NCBI GenBank assembly: GCA_001414345.1
Contig: LLCB01000091.1
Span: 1 to 64,000, forward strand
Length of the DNA stretch: 64,000 bases
Direction: 5' to 3'
DNA from: Hymenoscyphus infarciens
Lineage: Eukaryota > Ascomycota > Leotiomycetes > Helotiales > Helotiaceae
The stretch's first letter is position 1, and the number at the start of each line of letters is the position of its first letter. The translations under genes and the position numbers were made by a program. Shown here piece after piece: positions 1 to 12,600 of this stretch. The notes under the pieces are model-generated. The model saw nothing but the letters and a program-made list of their open reading frames with translations, did no database searches and was not told where the DNA came from.

Positions 1-1789
1 AGCTAGACTAAGATTATAAATTAATACTTTAATTAGTACTTATAGCTATATATTAATTATTATTATACTAATTAGTCTAAGATCCTTCTAATAATAGACT
101 ATATATAGTTAGTACTACCTTATAGTACTATTAGAATATTACCTTTTAAGTTATAAAAGGGATATATACTAAGAACCTTGTTTAACTAGTAAATACTAGA
201 ACTAGCTAATATAAAAGAACAGCTATTATAAGAAGAGGCTATAGTAGTTATAAAGATAATCTAGAAGGTTTTAGACGTTAGCTAAGTAAATATATTAAAA
301 GCTTAATAGAAGAAGGAATAAGACGTAAATAAATATAAATAAGACGTTAATTTTAGAGTAGAAGATATAGTCTTTATTATAATAAAAGACTAGGTAACTT
401 AATAACTAAGCTAAAAGCTAGACTACTAGATAGCTAGTCCTTTTAAGAGCTTTAAGGAAGTAGGTTCTACTTTCTAATTATAACTACTAGCTTCTATTAA
501 AGTTTACTCTATCTTCGCCTCTAAGAAGTTATATAAGGCTATAGACGATCTCTTATTAAGATAGGTAGTTATACTACTCTTACTAATTATTATAAACAAA
601 GAAGAGGAATAGAAGATTAAAGAAATACTAGCTAGTAAGAAGAGATAGTAGTCCTTCTATTACTAAATTAAGTAGAAAGGCTATAATAAAGACCTTAATT
701 AATATCTAGCTTAATAACTAATATATACGCTATAACTAGTAGAAAGGTTCTATTTAGAGAAGCTAAAAATAGCTAGTCCCTTGAAAGCTCTTCTACTATA
801 GAAAGTAGTATATAAGGCTAAGAGAGAGGATTATAGTAAGCTAGAGCTTAATACTCTTATATTAAAAGAGAATAAAGCCGCTTAGTTATAGAAGGCTCTT
901 TTAAAGAGAGAGTAGTATAATAGTCCTAGTTATATACGTTACTTATATAACGAGGTTAGCCTAAGGCTTTACTAAGGCTTCGCTTAATATATATAAATAA
1001 AGCTAGAGTGTCTATACTCTTCGCTTTTCTCTTTAGTTTAGTTTTCCTTAATATTAGATACTATTCTATAAGTACTCTCTTTATGTATTTATAGAGAGCT
1101 ATTACACTTTTAGTAAATGTGAATACTTGCTTTAATATAGAAGGATTAGAATAAAGTCTCTTTATAAATATCTATTAAGTTAATTTAGAACCGATATCTT
1201 ACTTATAACAAATATAATAAATATAATACTTATACTATCCCGATTCGACCTCGATAATAATACTATAGTATCTCGATTTAGCTCTAAACAATAAGATAGA
1301 TAGACTTAAAGACGAGTCTTTTTTAAGAGAGAGAGATATAATAGCCTATTACCTAGGCTATTCTAGATAGCTAGAAGTATCTACTATATATAAGGTTTCA
1401 GTAGTTATTATCTTATATTATCTATTTTAGAAAGGTTATATAGGTTTAAGCTTTTGTATTAGCCGAGGTTATTCGGTTTTAGTCTATTATCTAAGCTATT
1501 CTAGATAGCTAGAAGTATCTGCTATATATAAGGTTTTAGTAGTTATTATCTTATATTATCTGTTTTAGAAAAGTTACGTAGGTTTAAGCTTTTATATTAG
1601 CCGAGGTTATTCGGTTTTAGACCCTTTTATATAGTCTAAACCTTTTATATATAGTAGTCTACTCCTAGAGTTAGAGAGAGATAGTTCTTCCTTTTCTTCT
1701 ATATTAGAGCCTAGTATTTATATACGTTATTCTGCTAAACGCACTCTTATATACCTCTTCTATAGTTGTATATATTTCGTACTATTATA
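1..1789 (+). mobile_element. 3' end of a RIP-degraded Ty3/gypsy chromovirus with its 3' LTR
   Basis: Reading the plus strand and treating TAA/TAG as former Gln codons gives the end of a gypsy integrase and then a chromodomain. Near 340-560 there is a relic of the 'GDMV...SRKLDYQ..GPFK' block, followed by PASIKVH-like and FAPEKL-like text. Near 598-745 lies EEEWEVKEILASKK and a YYQIKWKGY-like core typical of chromodomains. A 3' untranslated part follows, then an LTR at about 1337-1789 that begins TATAATAGCC and ends CGTACTATTATA (ancestrally TG...CA). The same LTR family occurs at 22.6, 32.1, 35.2 and 36.0 kb. The 5' part lies outside the window. The element is dead: stops are frequent and CA/TG are almost absent. 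The family call is firm; the exact LTR start rests on comparison with the copies near 33.0 and 36.4 kb. Confidence 0.75.
1342..1617. repeat. 138-bp tandem duplication inside the LTR
   Basis: Two adjacent copies (1342-1479 and 1480-1617) align over their whole length and differ almost only by C/T or G/A transitions, as RIP would leave. Each copy ends in the same 'CCGAGGTTATTCGGTTTT' segment. The LTR near 36.2 kb shows a comparable two-copy arrangement with a somewhat shorter unit, so the duplication seems to belong to the LTR family. Confidence 0.8.
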
Positions 1790-2330
1790 TTTTATCTCTT
1801 TTACTATATAGTAGCTATTCTCTTATATCTAATAATATCGTTAAGCTTTATAACTATCTAATAAGTAAGATATTACTAGTTCTTAGAGTTTACCTCGCTC
1901 TATAGTTCTATAAGACTTCTATTAAGTCTTCTCGAGTTATAGAAGCCTTTTCTAACTTCGTAATCTAATACTTTATATACTACTATACTTTCTCTATAGA
2001 GTTAAGGTCTAGAGAAGAGAGAAGCTAGTTAAAACAGTGTATTATTCTCTTAAGTCTTAGTAAGCGAGCGAACCTTTTATAAACCTTTACGCTATTCTCT
2101 ATAACTCTCTACTATAGCTTATCCTCGTCTATTACTTAAAAAAAGAGTTATATAAGTAAAAGAGTTAGAGTTAAAGTTAAGATACGTTATATATTAGAGC
2201 GAAACTCTAGTGTTATAGTCGGTGTTTTACTAAATTAGTCTACTACGTAAGATATTATTAGAGTAATACTTAAATCTCTTACTTAGAATATATTCTAAGC
2301 TTTATAAACAAAAGGAAGTTATATAAAAGA
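1790..2330. other. AT-rich RIP-degraded filler, no gene recognised
   Basis: This stretch separates the LTR ending at 1789 from the recognisable gypsy pol downstream. It has slightly more CG than its surroundings and a few longer pyrimidine runs. I could not recover a protein family from it. It may be the leader or gag of the following gypsy, or another inserted fragment. Confidence 0.4.
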
Positions 2331-5300
2331 AAACTTTTTAGATTTTAAAAGTTACTTTTTAAATATAACTATATTTAGAAAGATACTAGAATTAATAAGA
2401 TTCCTTTATATATAAAAGAAGATTATATCTTAGTTTTGAAATATTATTATACTATATAAGAGATATTAGTATTATAACTTTATTAAAATAGTAGTAGATC
2501 TTTTAATATTAAATAAAGAAAAGTATTAAAATACTAAGCTATATTTAACTAGTATTAGAACTAAGTAAGTTAATATAAGTTTTTAATTAAAAAAATAAAT
2601 AGGTTTTAATCTTTATCTAGTTTTATATTAAAACCTGTACTACTAATATATAGACTTTTTCTTATATTTTAGAACGTATTTAATACTTCTAATTCTATAA
2701 CTACTAGTAAAAGATTAAAGCTTATAAGTTTAAACTAAGATCTTATTAATATAATCTATTATTACTATAATAAGCTTAAATAGTTTAAAATTAACTATTC
2801 TCTATTACTTAGTATTAAAAAGATAAAACTAAGAGATAATTAATCTAAAGAGAAATAACTTTTTAAAAAGTATTTTAAATCTAATCTAAGTTAAAAGAAA
2901 AATAAAAAGATTTATATAAATTCTTTTTCTTAAGCTTATATAAATATAATTTAATTAAACTTACTCTTTCTAAGTTTATAAAAAGCAAATAATTTCTTAT
3001 AAATATAACTCTTAATATATAAGAATATATTAGTAAATTATAAGCTTTAATAGATATAAAAGTTAATAGTTATTTATTTTTAAATTAACTTTTACCTTTA
3101 TAATTATTATAAGTAATAAGCTTAGAGATTTAGAAACTACTTTATTTAATACTTATATTAAAAATAAAGTAATATAGTTTATATAACTATATTTATAACT
3201 ATCTTTTTATTATCTTAGATTCTAGATAATAAGACTGAAATAAGTAGTTAAATTATTTTAAAGTTCTTCTTAACTTATTAAAAGATTAGCTTACTTAGTT
3301 AACTAATTATCTCTTAACTCTATACTTTAATAAGAAGATCTTACTTTCTCTTTCTTTTAATTAAAACTAAAAGCTTATTTTAAATTACTAGTTAAATATA
3401 AATTATAAAGAATATATACTCTATTAATAAGAAAAATATTTAAAAAGTAAACTCATAGCTAAGTTATTACTTTTATTTATAATATTATCTTTTAATATTT
3501 TTACTTCTAATACTAGTTTAAGGCTTTTTTAAACTACTATTATAACTTTAAAAAACTAGACTTTATACTTTTTTATTGAAAAAATAAGTATAAATATATT
3601 ATATTTTAATATAAAATAACTTAATTTAAAGTTCTTTATAACTACTATTTATAAGTTAAACTATATTATTAAAAAAAGATTAATCTTAATAAAAGATTAT
3701 ACTAAAACTAAAAGTTTAATAAGTATTTAACTTCTAAAATACTACTATTTATACTAAGATATATTCTTAAAAGTTATATCTAATAAGCTTTTATTTTATT
3801 ATAAATATAACTATAAGATTACTTTAAAAAAACTACTTTTTAATTTATTTTCTTCTTTATATTAATAGTTAATTATAGAGTTAAAAGTAATAGATAAGTA
3901 TCTTATAAAGAACTTAAATAAGAAGTTTATTATTAATAATAATAGCTCTTTTACTTCTCTAACCCTTCTTATTAAGAAAGCTAGTAATAATAAGTTATAG
4001 TTTTATATTAATTATTAAAAGCTTAATACTTTTATTTAAAATAAGTTCTATCTTATTCTTTAAATTAATAAACTTCTTTTAAGAATAAGAATAGTTAAGA
4101 TCTTTACTAAGTTAAATATATAATAAGTACTTTACTATATTTGAATAGACTTTAACTTAGAAAAGATAATTATATTTAAAACTAAGTATAATATCTAGAA
4201 AAATAAAGTCTTACTTTTTAAACTTTATAATAACTTTACTATTTATTAATATTATATAAATAATATTTTAATTAATTATTTAAACAACTTTTATATTACT
4301 TATCTAAATAATATATTAATTTATTTAAATAATATTAAAAAATATAGAAAATAAGTTAAAAAGATTCTAAGTTAGTTTTAAAAAGTAGAACTTTAAATAG
4401 ATATTAAGAAAAGTAAATTTAATATTATTAAATTTAAATACTTAAGATTTAGCTTAATTATAAAGAAACTTAAAGTTAACTTTAAAAAGTTAAAACTTTT
4501 ATAAAACTAGGTTTAATCTACTATTATAATAAATATAAAGTTTTATTTAAGGTTTTATAGATTTTATATATAATTTCCTAATAACTTTAATAAAACTATT
4601 AAACTTTTAACTATAATAATATACTTTTTAAAGCTATTTTTATAAATACTTAAGAATAAAGAACTATTTAAAGTATTAAAAGCTAAGTTATTAATAATCT
4701 AAATCGTTTATTACTTTAACTTTAATTATAATATAAAGCTAAAAATAAACTTTTTAAAAGAAGTAATAATAAGTATATTCTTATAATAATATAATAACTT
4801 TTAATACTTTAGTAGGTTTTACTCTAATAAACTAGTTAAAGATAAATTAAACTAAGAGATTTATAATAAAGAATTAGCTATTATTATAAAAGTATTTAAG
4901 AAAGAATAACTTAAACTTATCTCTTATTAAAAGTATATTAATATTTATTTAAATTACTAATTATTAAAATACTTTATAATAACTAAGCTACTTATAGCTA
5001 AGTAAGTAAGATAGATAGAATTTCTATTAGATTTTAACTTTTAAATCTAACTTATATTTAAAAAGAATAATTAAAAGATAGATATACTAACTTAATATAA
5101 ATAAGATATTAAAATATATAATTAAGCTAAGTTAGATAACGACTTCTATATACTCTTAAGACCTAATAGATTAGACTCTTATATTAATACTAAACTAGCT
5201 TAGACTTTTTTTTAAAGAAATAAAAGATATCTCTTAATATAATTTATTTAAATATTATTCTAAGAATAAGATTAAATATAATTTAAAAGCTAAGAATAAA

Positions 5301-5380
5301 GAACTTATAATTATTTCTAAAAGAATATAGTAAACTAGTAGATAAATACTCTTTTTTATTCGAGAGAGTAGTATAGAGAC

Positions 5381-6084
5381 TCGTAGAGAATCTTTAAAGA
5401 ATAGTAAAGGCCTCGACGCTACTCTAAAAGCTAGATAGAGAGAGAGTATAGCTCTAGTAGAACATAGAGGTTAAAAAAGCGTTAAAGAAGATAAGGAAAT
5501 ATAAAAGAACTTAGAAGAAGTACTAAATAGAGAGCTTAAGATAGTAGCTTAATAACGCTCTTTAAGAACTCTAAATAGTAAGTAGAAAGGTAAAGACGAA
5601 GAGCTAGAGAGAGGTACTAGTAGAGGTAGTAAAGAACAAAAGGAAACTTTAGATACTTAAGAAGTAGATATGTTTTAAAAGATATATAAGACTAGAAATA
5701 CTAGTACTACTAATACTTATATTACTTAATACTCGTAGAGGATCTTTAAAGAATAGTAAAGGCCTCGACGTTACTCTAAAAGCTAGATAGAGAGAGAGTA
5801 TAGCTCTAGTAGAACATAGAGGTTAAAAAAGCGTTAAAGAAGATAAGGAAATATGAAAGAACTTAGAAGAAGTACTAAATAGAGAGCTTAAGATAGTAGC
5901 TTAATAACGCTCTTTAAGAACTCTAAATAGTAAGTAGAAAGGTAAAGACGAAGAGCTAAAGAGAGGTACTAGTAGAGATAGTAAAGAATAAAAGGAAACT
6001 TTAGATACTTAAGAAGTAGATATATTTTAAAAGATATATAAGACTAGAAATACTAGTACTACTAATACTTATATTACTTAATAG
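5381..6084. repeat. 352-bp tandem duplication near the 5' end of LINE-2
   Basis: Copy 1 is 5381-5732 and copy 2 is 5733-6084; both start TCGTAGAG and end before the RT region. I count about seven differences, all C/T or G/A. Both copies share the same heavy RIP background, so either the duplication is younger than most of the RIP or it was homogenised. Confidence 0.85.
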
Positions 6085-6617
6085 AATAAAAGATAAGACT
6101 TACTAAGAGAAAGCTTATATTCTTATAGAAAAGTTCTTCTTAGAGTTAATAGCTAACTACTTAAGCGTTTCTAATAGAGACTAGAATACTAAGAGCTTCT
6201 CTTAGAAGTACTTAGTAAGCTAATATATAACTAAGAAGTATATTAAGCTAGTAATAAGATTAATACTATAGAAAGTACTAGGATTTAATATACTAGTAAA
6301 TAGCTTCTTAAAAGCCTATAATAAGCTACTTTATAAAGTACTTATTATAATAGTAGAAGTAAGCTTCTACTTATAATACTTCTTATTCTACTTTTACTAT
6401 ATAAAGGTAGTAGTACTAAGAAAACTAAGTAAAATAACTAAGAAGTAAGATAAGGCGAGAGCCTACTAGCTAATAGCGCTACTCTTAACTATAGATAAGA
6501 TTCTTAAAAAAGTAATAGTATAAAGGCTTATATAACTTATAGAGGACATAGTAATACTACTAGAGCTATAGATAAGTAACTAGAAGTACTAAAATATAGA
6601 GCTAGCGATTAAAATAG

Positions 6618-9600
6618 TAATAGAGTAGTATAATCGATAGTATTATTATAATAAAATACTATAGTATTTTAGATTAATATATTATTATAATATCCTAGTA
6701 GTATATATCTAAATACGCTATAATACTTTCATAATATCGTAATATTATATAGTATATCTTTTAATAACTTATAAGTGCTAAAATATACTTTTTCTCAAAA
6801 TAAGACTATTTATACTTTTTTATATACTCTTCTATTACTTTAAAACTATATAATAATAATAATAGATATTAATAAAATAATTAGTAGAAGTTATTTATTA
6901 TATACTAAATAGTCTAAACCGAGCGTATTAAGCGATTTTATAAGAAGCGAGTAGTTTAATTAAGTATATAGCTAAAAGTTGCTTTTTAATATATAAATTA
7001 ATTAATATTTAAAGTATATATTATATATATACTATACTAAGACCTAGGTCTTAGTATATCTTACTAAATATTTTATATAAAGATCGTAGTATATAATTAA
7101 TTATAATACTTTAAATTTAATAAGAAGTTTTATAGTAACTAATTAGTATTTAATTAAATTTTTAGCGTTTAAAGCTTCTTTTTAGAAGATATAGTTATTA
7201 AGAACGACTAACTTACTAGATATAACGTTTTTGAAATAATTAGCCTAGTAATAGTATTCTAATAACTAAGCTTTCTTATAACTCTTTATTTAATAATAAA
7301 TTAATAGTATATTATAAAATTCTTTATATAAAGGAAAATAACTATCGAAGTACTTAAAATATAAGAATAAATATATACTACTAGAAAAAACAACGAAAAT
7401 AAGTTTAGTTTATAGATCTCTTAAAACTTAAACTAAAACTAGACCTACTATTTATCTTATAAGTAAAAGTACATCTATCTAAGCTATTCTAAAGCACTTC
7501 TTATATATTAAACACCTCCTCTTTACTCTAGAATTAGCTAATAAGATTAAAGAATATAATCTTATACTAAGACTTTAAATATTTAAGTATTTCTATAGTA
7601 TATATCTTAAAGCAATTACGTCGATCTATAACTACTAATTTAGCTAAAGACTAGAAGCGTTCTATAAAGATACTTAAATATAGAATAGAAAGTACGTCTA
7701 TCGCTATCTTATAAAGATTAGAATAGGCTTTCTTTTAAGTAGATTAGAGCTATTATTTAATTATACTTTTACTTATATCTTAAAGTAGAAGAGTATAATA
7801 TTAAGCGTACTTATTACTTATAAGAGAGAGAATCCTAGGTTAAAGCGTATTAGCTAAAAAGAGATAAAATTAAAAAGTTAAAGTAAAAAGAGATAAAGTT
7901 AAAATAAGAGTTAAAGCTTATCTCTTACTTCTCTTTTAAGATAAAAACTAGGTAAATAAATTAGATACTTAGATAGATACTAGGAAGTAACAAAGTAGGC
8001 TAAATAACGTAAACTAAGAGTTAATATTAGTATTATTTATATAGCTAGATACTATCTTAAGATAATAATCGTCGTTTTATAGTTTTTCTACTATAGCTCG
8101 AGTAAGAGCTATCTAGCTAGGTTCTTAGGCCTTTTCTAAGTACTCCTACTTATAAGCTAGGTAGAGTACTACTATAGTAGTATATACTAGCGATCTCTAA
8201 GTTAAATTATAGTATTTAAAGATCTTTTCCTATTTTAAGATATTATTAATAAAGTAAAAGAGAAAGAGAAGAGGATATTATTTACCTTTTTAAACTAAGA
8301 TTAATATAGCTAGATTATTAATATACTTCTTTTAAACCTTCTTAAAAAGAGAGAGAATAAAGTCTATTATTAAGATTGTTTTATTAAGAGTTCTAGATAT
8401 ACTCTTAAATACTAATAAGAAGTACTTAAGAGAACTAAAAAAGAACCTTATCTAATTAAATTAGTAAGAGATTAAGAAGTAAAAGTAGTACTATACTTAC
8501 TAAACTGAGTTTAGACTAATTATAAGTAGTAATTATATTATTAAGATTAAACTTATATATATTCTAAAAGTGCTTAATCTTAAGCTTTAAAGTAATTACT
8601 CTTTAAATACTTCTATACTAGGATATCTAGTATATTTTATTAGCTTAGAGTATAGTAAAGCCTCTAGTTAACTTCTTAAATTCGTTATATAATACTATAC
8701 TTATATATATCTTTTTTATAAAGTTAAAGAGATGTTTAAGAGTATTATAAACTTTAAACCTTTATAAAGAGTCTTAGAAGTAGGTGTCTTCTAATTAGTT
8801 TATCTTAAGGTTAAAATCTATATACTTTTTAGAAGCTATATCTTTAATAATAAAATAGAGTATATAGTATATATATTAAATTTAGTAGTACTTAGCCTCG
8901 TCTCTTATATTACTTTTACCTAGTACTAAAGCAACTTAGTAAAGTATAACGTTGTTATTAGATATATTATCTATAAGAAAGTAGTTAATTTTATTAAGTA
9001 TATCTATTAAAAGTAATAAGTATTTATTTAGGATTTTTAGAAGTGTTTTTATATATTATAATCTTAGAGAATTTTAAGTAAAAAGAGTATTATATTTTTA
9101 CTTATATAAAGCCTTTATTTATTTTATTTATTTATTACTATTTAATATTAGACGGAGTCTAGATCGCGTAGTCTAGGTCTTAAAAAGTCTTAAAAGAGAG
9201 TAAATAACGCTAGAGAGGTGCTCTAGGCTATAGAGGGCGTAAACGAGTAAGCTAATTTATAAAAGATAGTTTAAAGAGAAGCTCTACTTTTAGAACAGCT
9301 CTTATTCTTAAATAGTTTAACGAGTTAGAAGAAGATAAAGGAGATATATAAAAGTATAAGAAAGAGAAGAGAGATAAAGTAATTAAACTATTTTAAGAAA
9401 TAGATCTTTATAAAGAATTTAGTCTTAGTATAGACCTTATAAAAGAGTTCCTTAAACCTAGGTCTAAAAAGGAGTTAAGGCTTTCTCTTAGCCTTAGCTA
9501 ATAGCTTTAGGTCCTTCTTATTTATAAGCCTATAAAAGAGTAGGTAGAATTATATCTTTACCTTCTTATATTTATAGCTTCTTAACTCTAGAAGTGTATT

Positions 9601-12600
9601 AAAGTAGAAGAAGTAAAGATAGTATACTATAAAGTCTTTATAGCTAGTATAAGCTATAATTAGCTAAGCTAGGACCTCTCTTAGTAGCTTAAGAGTTCTA
9701 GGCTTTAAGGACTAGGTAGTAAGACTTAGCCTTTTATAAGTGTCTAAGAGCATAGTCTACTAGAGTTGATTTATAAGCTTAATTCCTATCTTCTTAGCTT
9801 TATAATTAAGTGTAGTAGTATAGAGTAAGAGGTAGGAGCTAGGAGAAGAAGTTAAGTAAGCTGCTTTCTTTATAGCTTAGTTAGCTATTATATTACTATA
9901 GATTCCTATATAACTAGAGTACTATCTTATTTAAATTTTCCTAGGGTATAGCTAGGTAAAGTCGAAGACCTTATTAAAGGTTTCTTATAATATATTATAA
10001 GACTAGTAGGTTAGTTAGAGTATAGCTTTAAGGTTATTAAAGTAAATCTAGTATTTTATAGCTAAGAACTAAAAAGGGGATCTAAAGGCTAGTTTAAGGT
10101 TATATAGAACAGCTTTTACCTCTATATTATAAATTTCTAAGGTTTTACTAAAAGAGAAGAGCTTTATATTTAATATAACCCCTTCTCTTATAAAGTATAT
10201 ACCTTTACTAGTGCTTTTATTATCTAAGCAAGAGCTATTAGTAAATATAACTAAGTCTATAAAAGAGACTAAAGTAAGGAATTTAAGGAATTTAGCTTTA
10301 TAGGATTCTTTATTACTATTAGAGCTTAGGCCTACTATCTTAAAGAAATAGGTTTATTAGTTAAAACCTCTATTCTATAGAAGGTTCTAAATTAGATTAA
10401 TTTCTTCTAAGAGAGAGAGAGGTAGAGAGGACTAGTAAATAAGCCTAGCCTTTAAGTAAAGGTTATTTAGGCATCGCTTAAGTAGGTAAGCTAAGTTAAG
10501 ACGTTAGGTTCTAGCTTTAAAGGCTCTACCTTTAGTAATAAGAGTAATCTTAGTAGCTAATAAGCTAGATTCTATAAGGAGTACTAAGGTAGAGGTAGTT
10601 TTATAGACTAGAAGGATAATTCTAGTATACTTTATAACTACTCTATCTAAGAGTATTAGGTAATAGCTAATCTAGTTATTTATAAGGCCTATACTACCTA
10701 TTTTCCTTATCTAGCCTAGATACTAGGTCTTATATCTAAAGTAGGTAATTAAAAGGATATAAGCTATAATAGCTTATTTTAAGAGATATAAAAGAGATCC
10801 TCTTACTATATTTATTATACTTTTAAGAGTATTAGCTATAAATGTAGCTTTACTAGTTATTCTTTTAATATAGCTATAAAAAGTAAAATAAGAGTTAAAA
10901 AAGATATTAAGCTATTAAAGCTCTTTTATAAGCTTTATTATCTTTCTTTTAACTATAATAGAGGGAGAAGGACAAATCCTTCTTCTTTTTTACTTTCTTT
11001 TATAAAAAAAGTAGATAAGTTCTAACTTTTTAGTATTAAAAGTAATACTCTTATCTATACTCTACTTAAGTATACTAGTTACTTATTCTATAAGTAGCTT
11101 AATATTCTCTACCTTTAAAGGTCTAGAAGTAAGTAGTCTAATATCGTTAGCATAGCCGAATCTCTATACTACTAGAAGCGAGCTAACTCCTAGTTTAAAG
11201 AAAGGTTAGATATATAATATAAAAAGGATCGGCGAGATAGGCAAGCCTTAAGAGAGGCTATATTTAAGTAAGATAGCGTCTCCTATCTCTCTATTAAGCT
11301 TTACTTTTATAGATCTATTAGTTAAAAAGAAGAAGACCTATTCTATAAGATAGTATAGCTATTCTTACTCTCTAAGTCTTTTAATTAGACAGCTAAGGAG
11401 TACTATATTAAAGGCCTTCTTAATATTAAGTATAAGAAGAAAGGCTTCTTATTTATCTATAAAGGCTAACTTAATATTAAAGATAAGATAGGTAGTAAGG
11501 TCTATAATAGCTCTTAATAGGAGAGCACTAAACTAGTTCTAACCTAGAATAGCGTGTTTAATAGCTATCTAAGAGACTTACTTAGTAAGAAGCCTTTTAA
11601 GCTCTTTTCTAAGAACTAAGAGTAGTGTAATTAGCTAGTATACTTAAGAGGAAGATTTGTCTTTCTTATTAGGCTTAGAAATAATAGTAATAATAGTAGT
11701 ATAGAAGATCTTTAAGTAGAAGCTTATTTTAATATAACCTTTAAATAAAGAGAGAATAAGGCTTAATATTTATAGCTAAGCTACTTTAAAAACCTCTATT
11801 ATAAGCTCGTCCTCTCTTAGTATAGTTAAAGCTTTACTAAGGATTAATTCCTTAACTTTATATAAAGTAAGGTTAGCTTATAGAAGAGACTAGAAAGTAG
11901 TAGTTAGAGTATTAAATAGAATATCTCTAATCTTAGCTTTATTTATAAGTAGCTCTTATATTAAGATCTTTTACTTTTCTTAAGTAGTAAAGTCTAATTA
12001 GCTTACTAAGTCCTTTAAGAGTAAGGACTTATAGACCCTAGTACTCTAATACTACTTATAAATCTTAAAAACGTTTTTACTTCTTATTATCTTATTAATT
12101 AGACTATAGAAGTATTCTCTCTTTACTTTCTAGATCTCCTATCTTAGACTCTTATAAAGAGACTTTAAGGCTTATAGGTTTATTCTACGTCTTTATACTT
12201 ACCTAGCCTTAATAGCTATTACCTAGTACTTCTTATTCTACTAGAGGTATCTAAATCTATAACTAAGTCCTTACTTAGTACTATAAAGGTATATACTATA
12301 TACGCTCTTAGTAATAAATCCTACTAGGGCCTCTAGCGAATTAGTATTTAGTTACTCTATAAGTTTAAATAGCTATTATATTTTAAGCTTACTTTAAAGA
12401 GTTACTTTAAAGGTTTTAGTATTAAGAGTACTAAGCTTTAAAGGTAGGTCCTTCTCTATTAGATTTTCTATATATAAGAGCTAAGTAAGAAGTAAGAAGT
12501 AATCTAAGCTATATTTAAAAGAGAGGTCTACCTTAGTAGAGGCTCCTTTTTAGAAGAGGTTACTAGAGTAAAAAGCAAGGTTAAGAGTATTACTAAGGTT

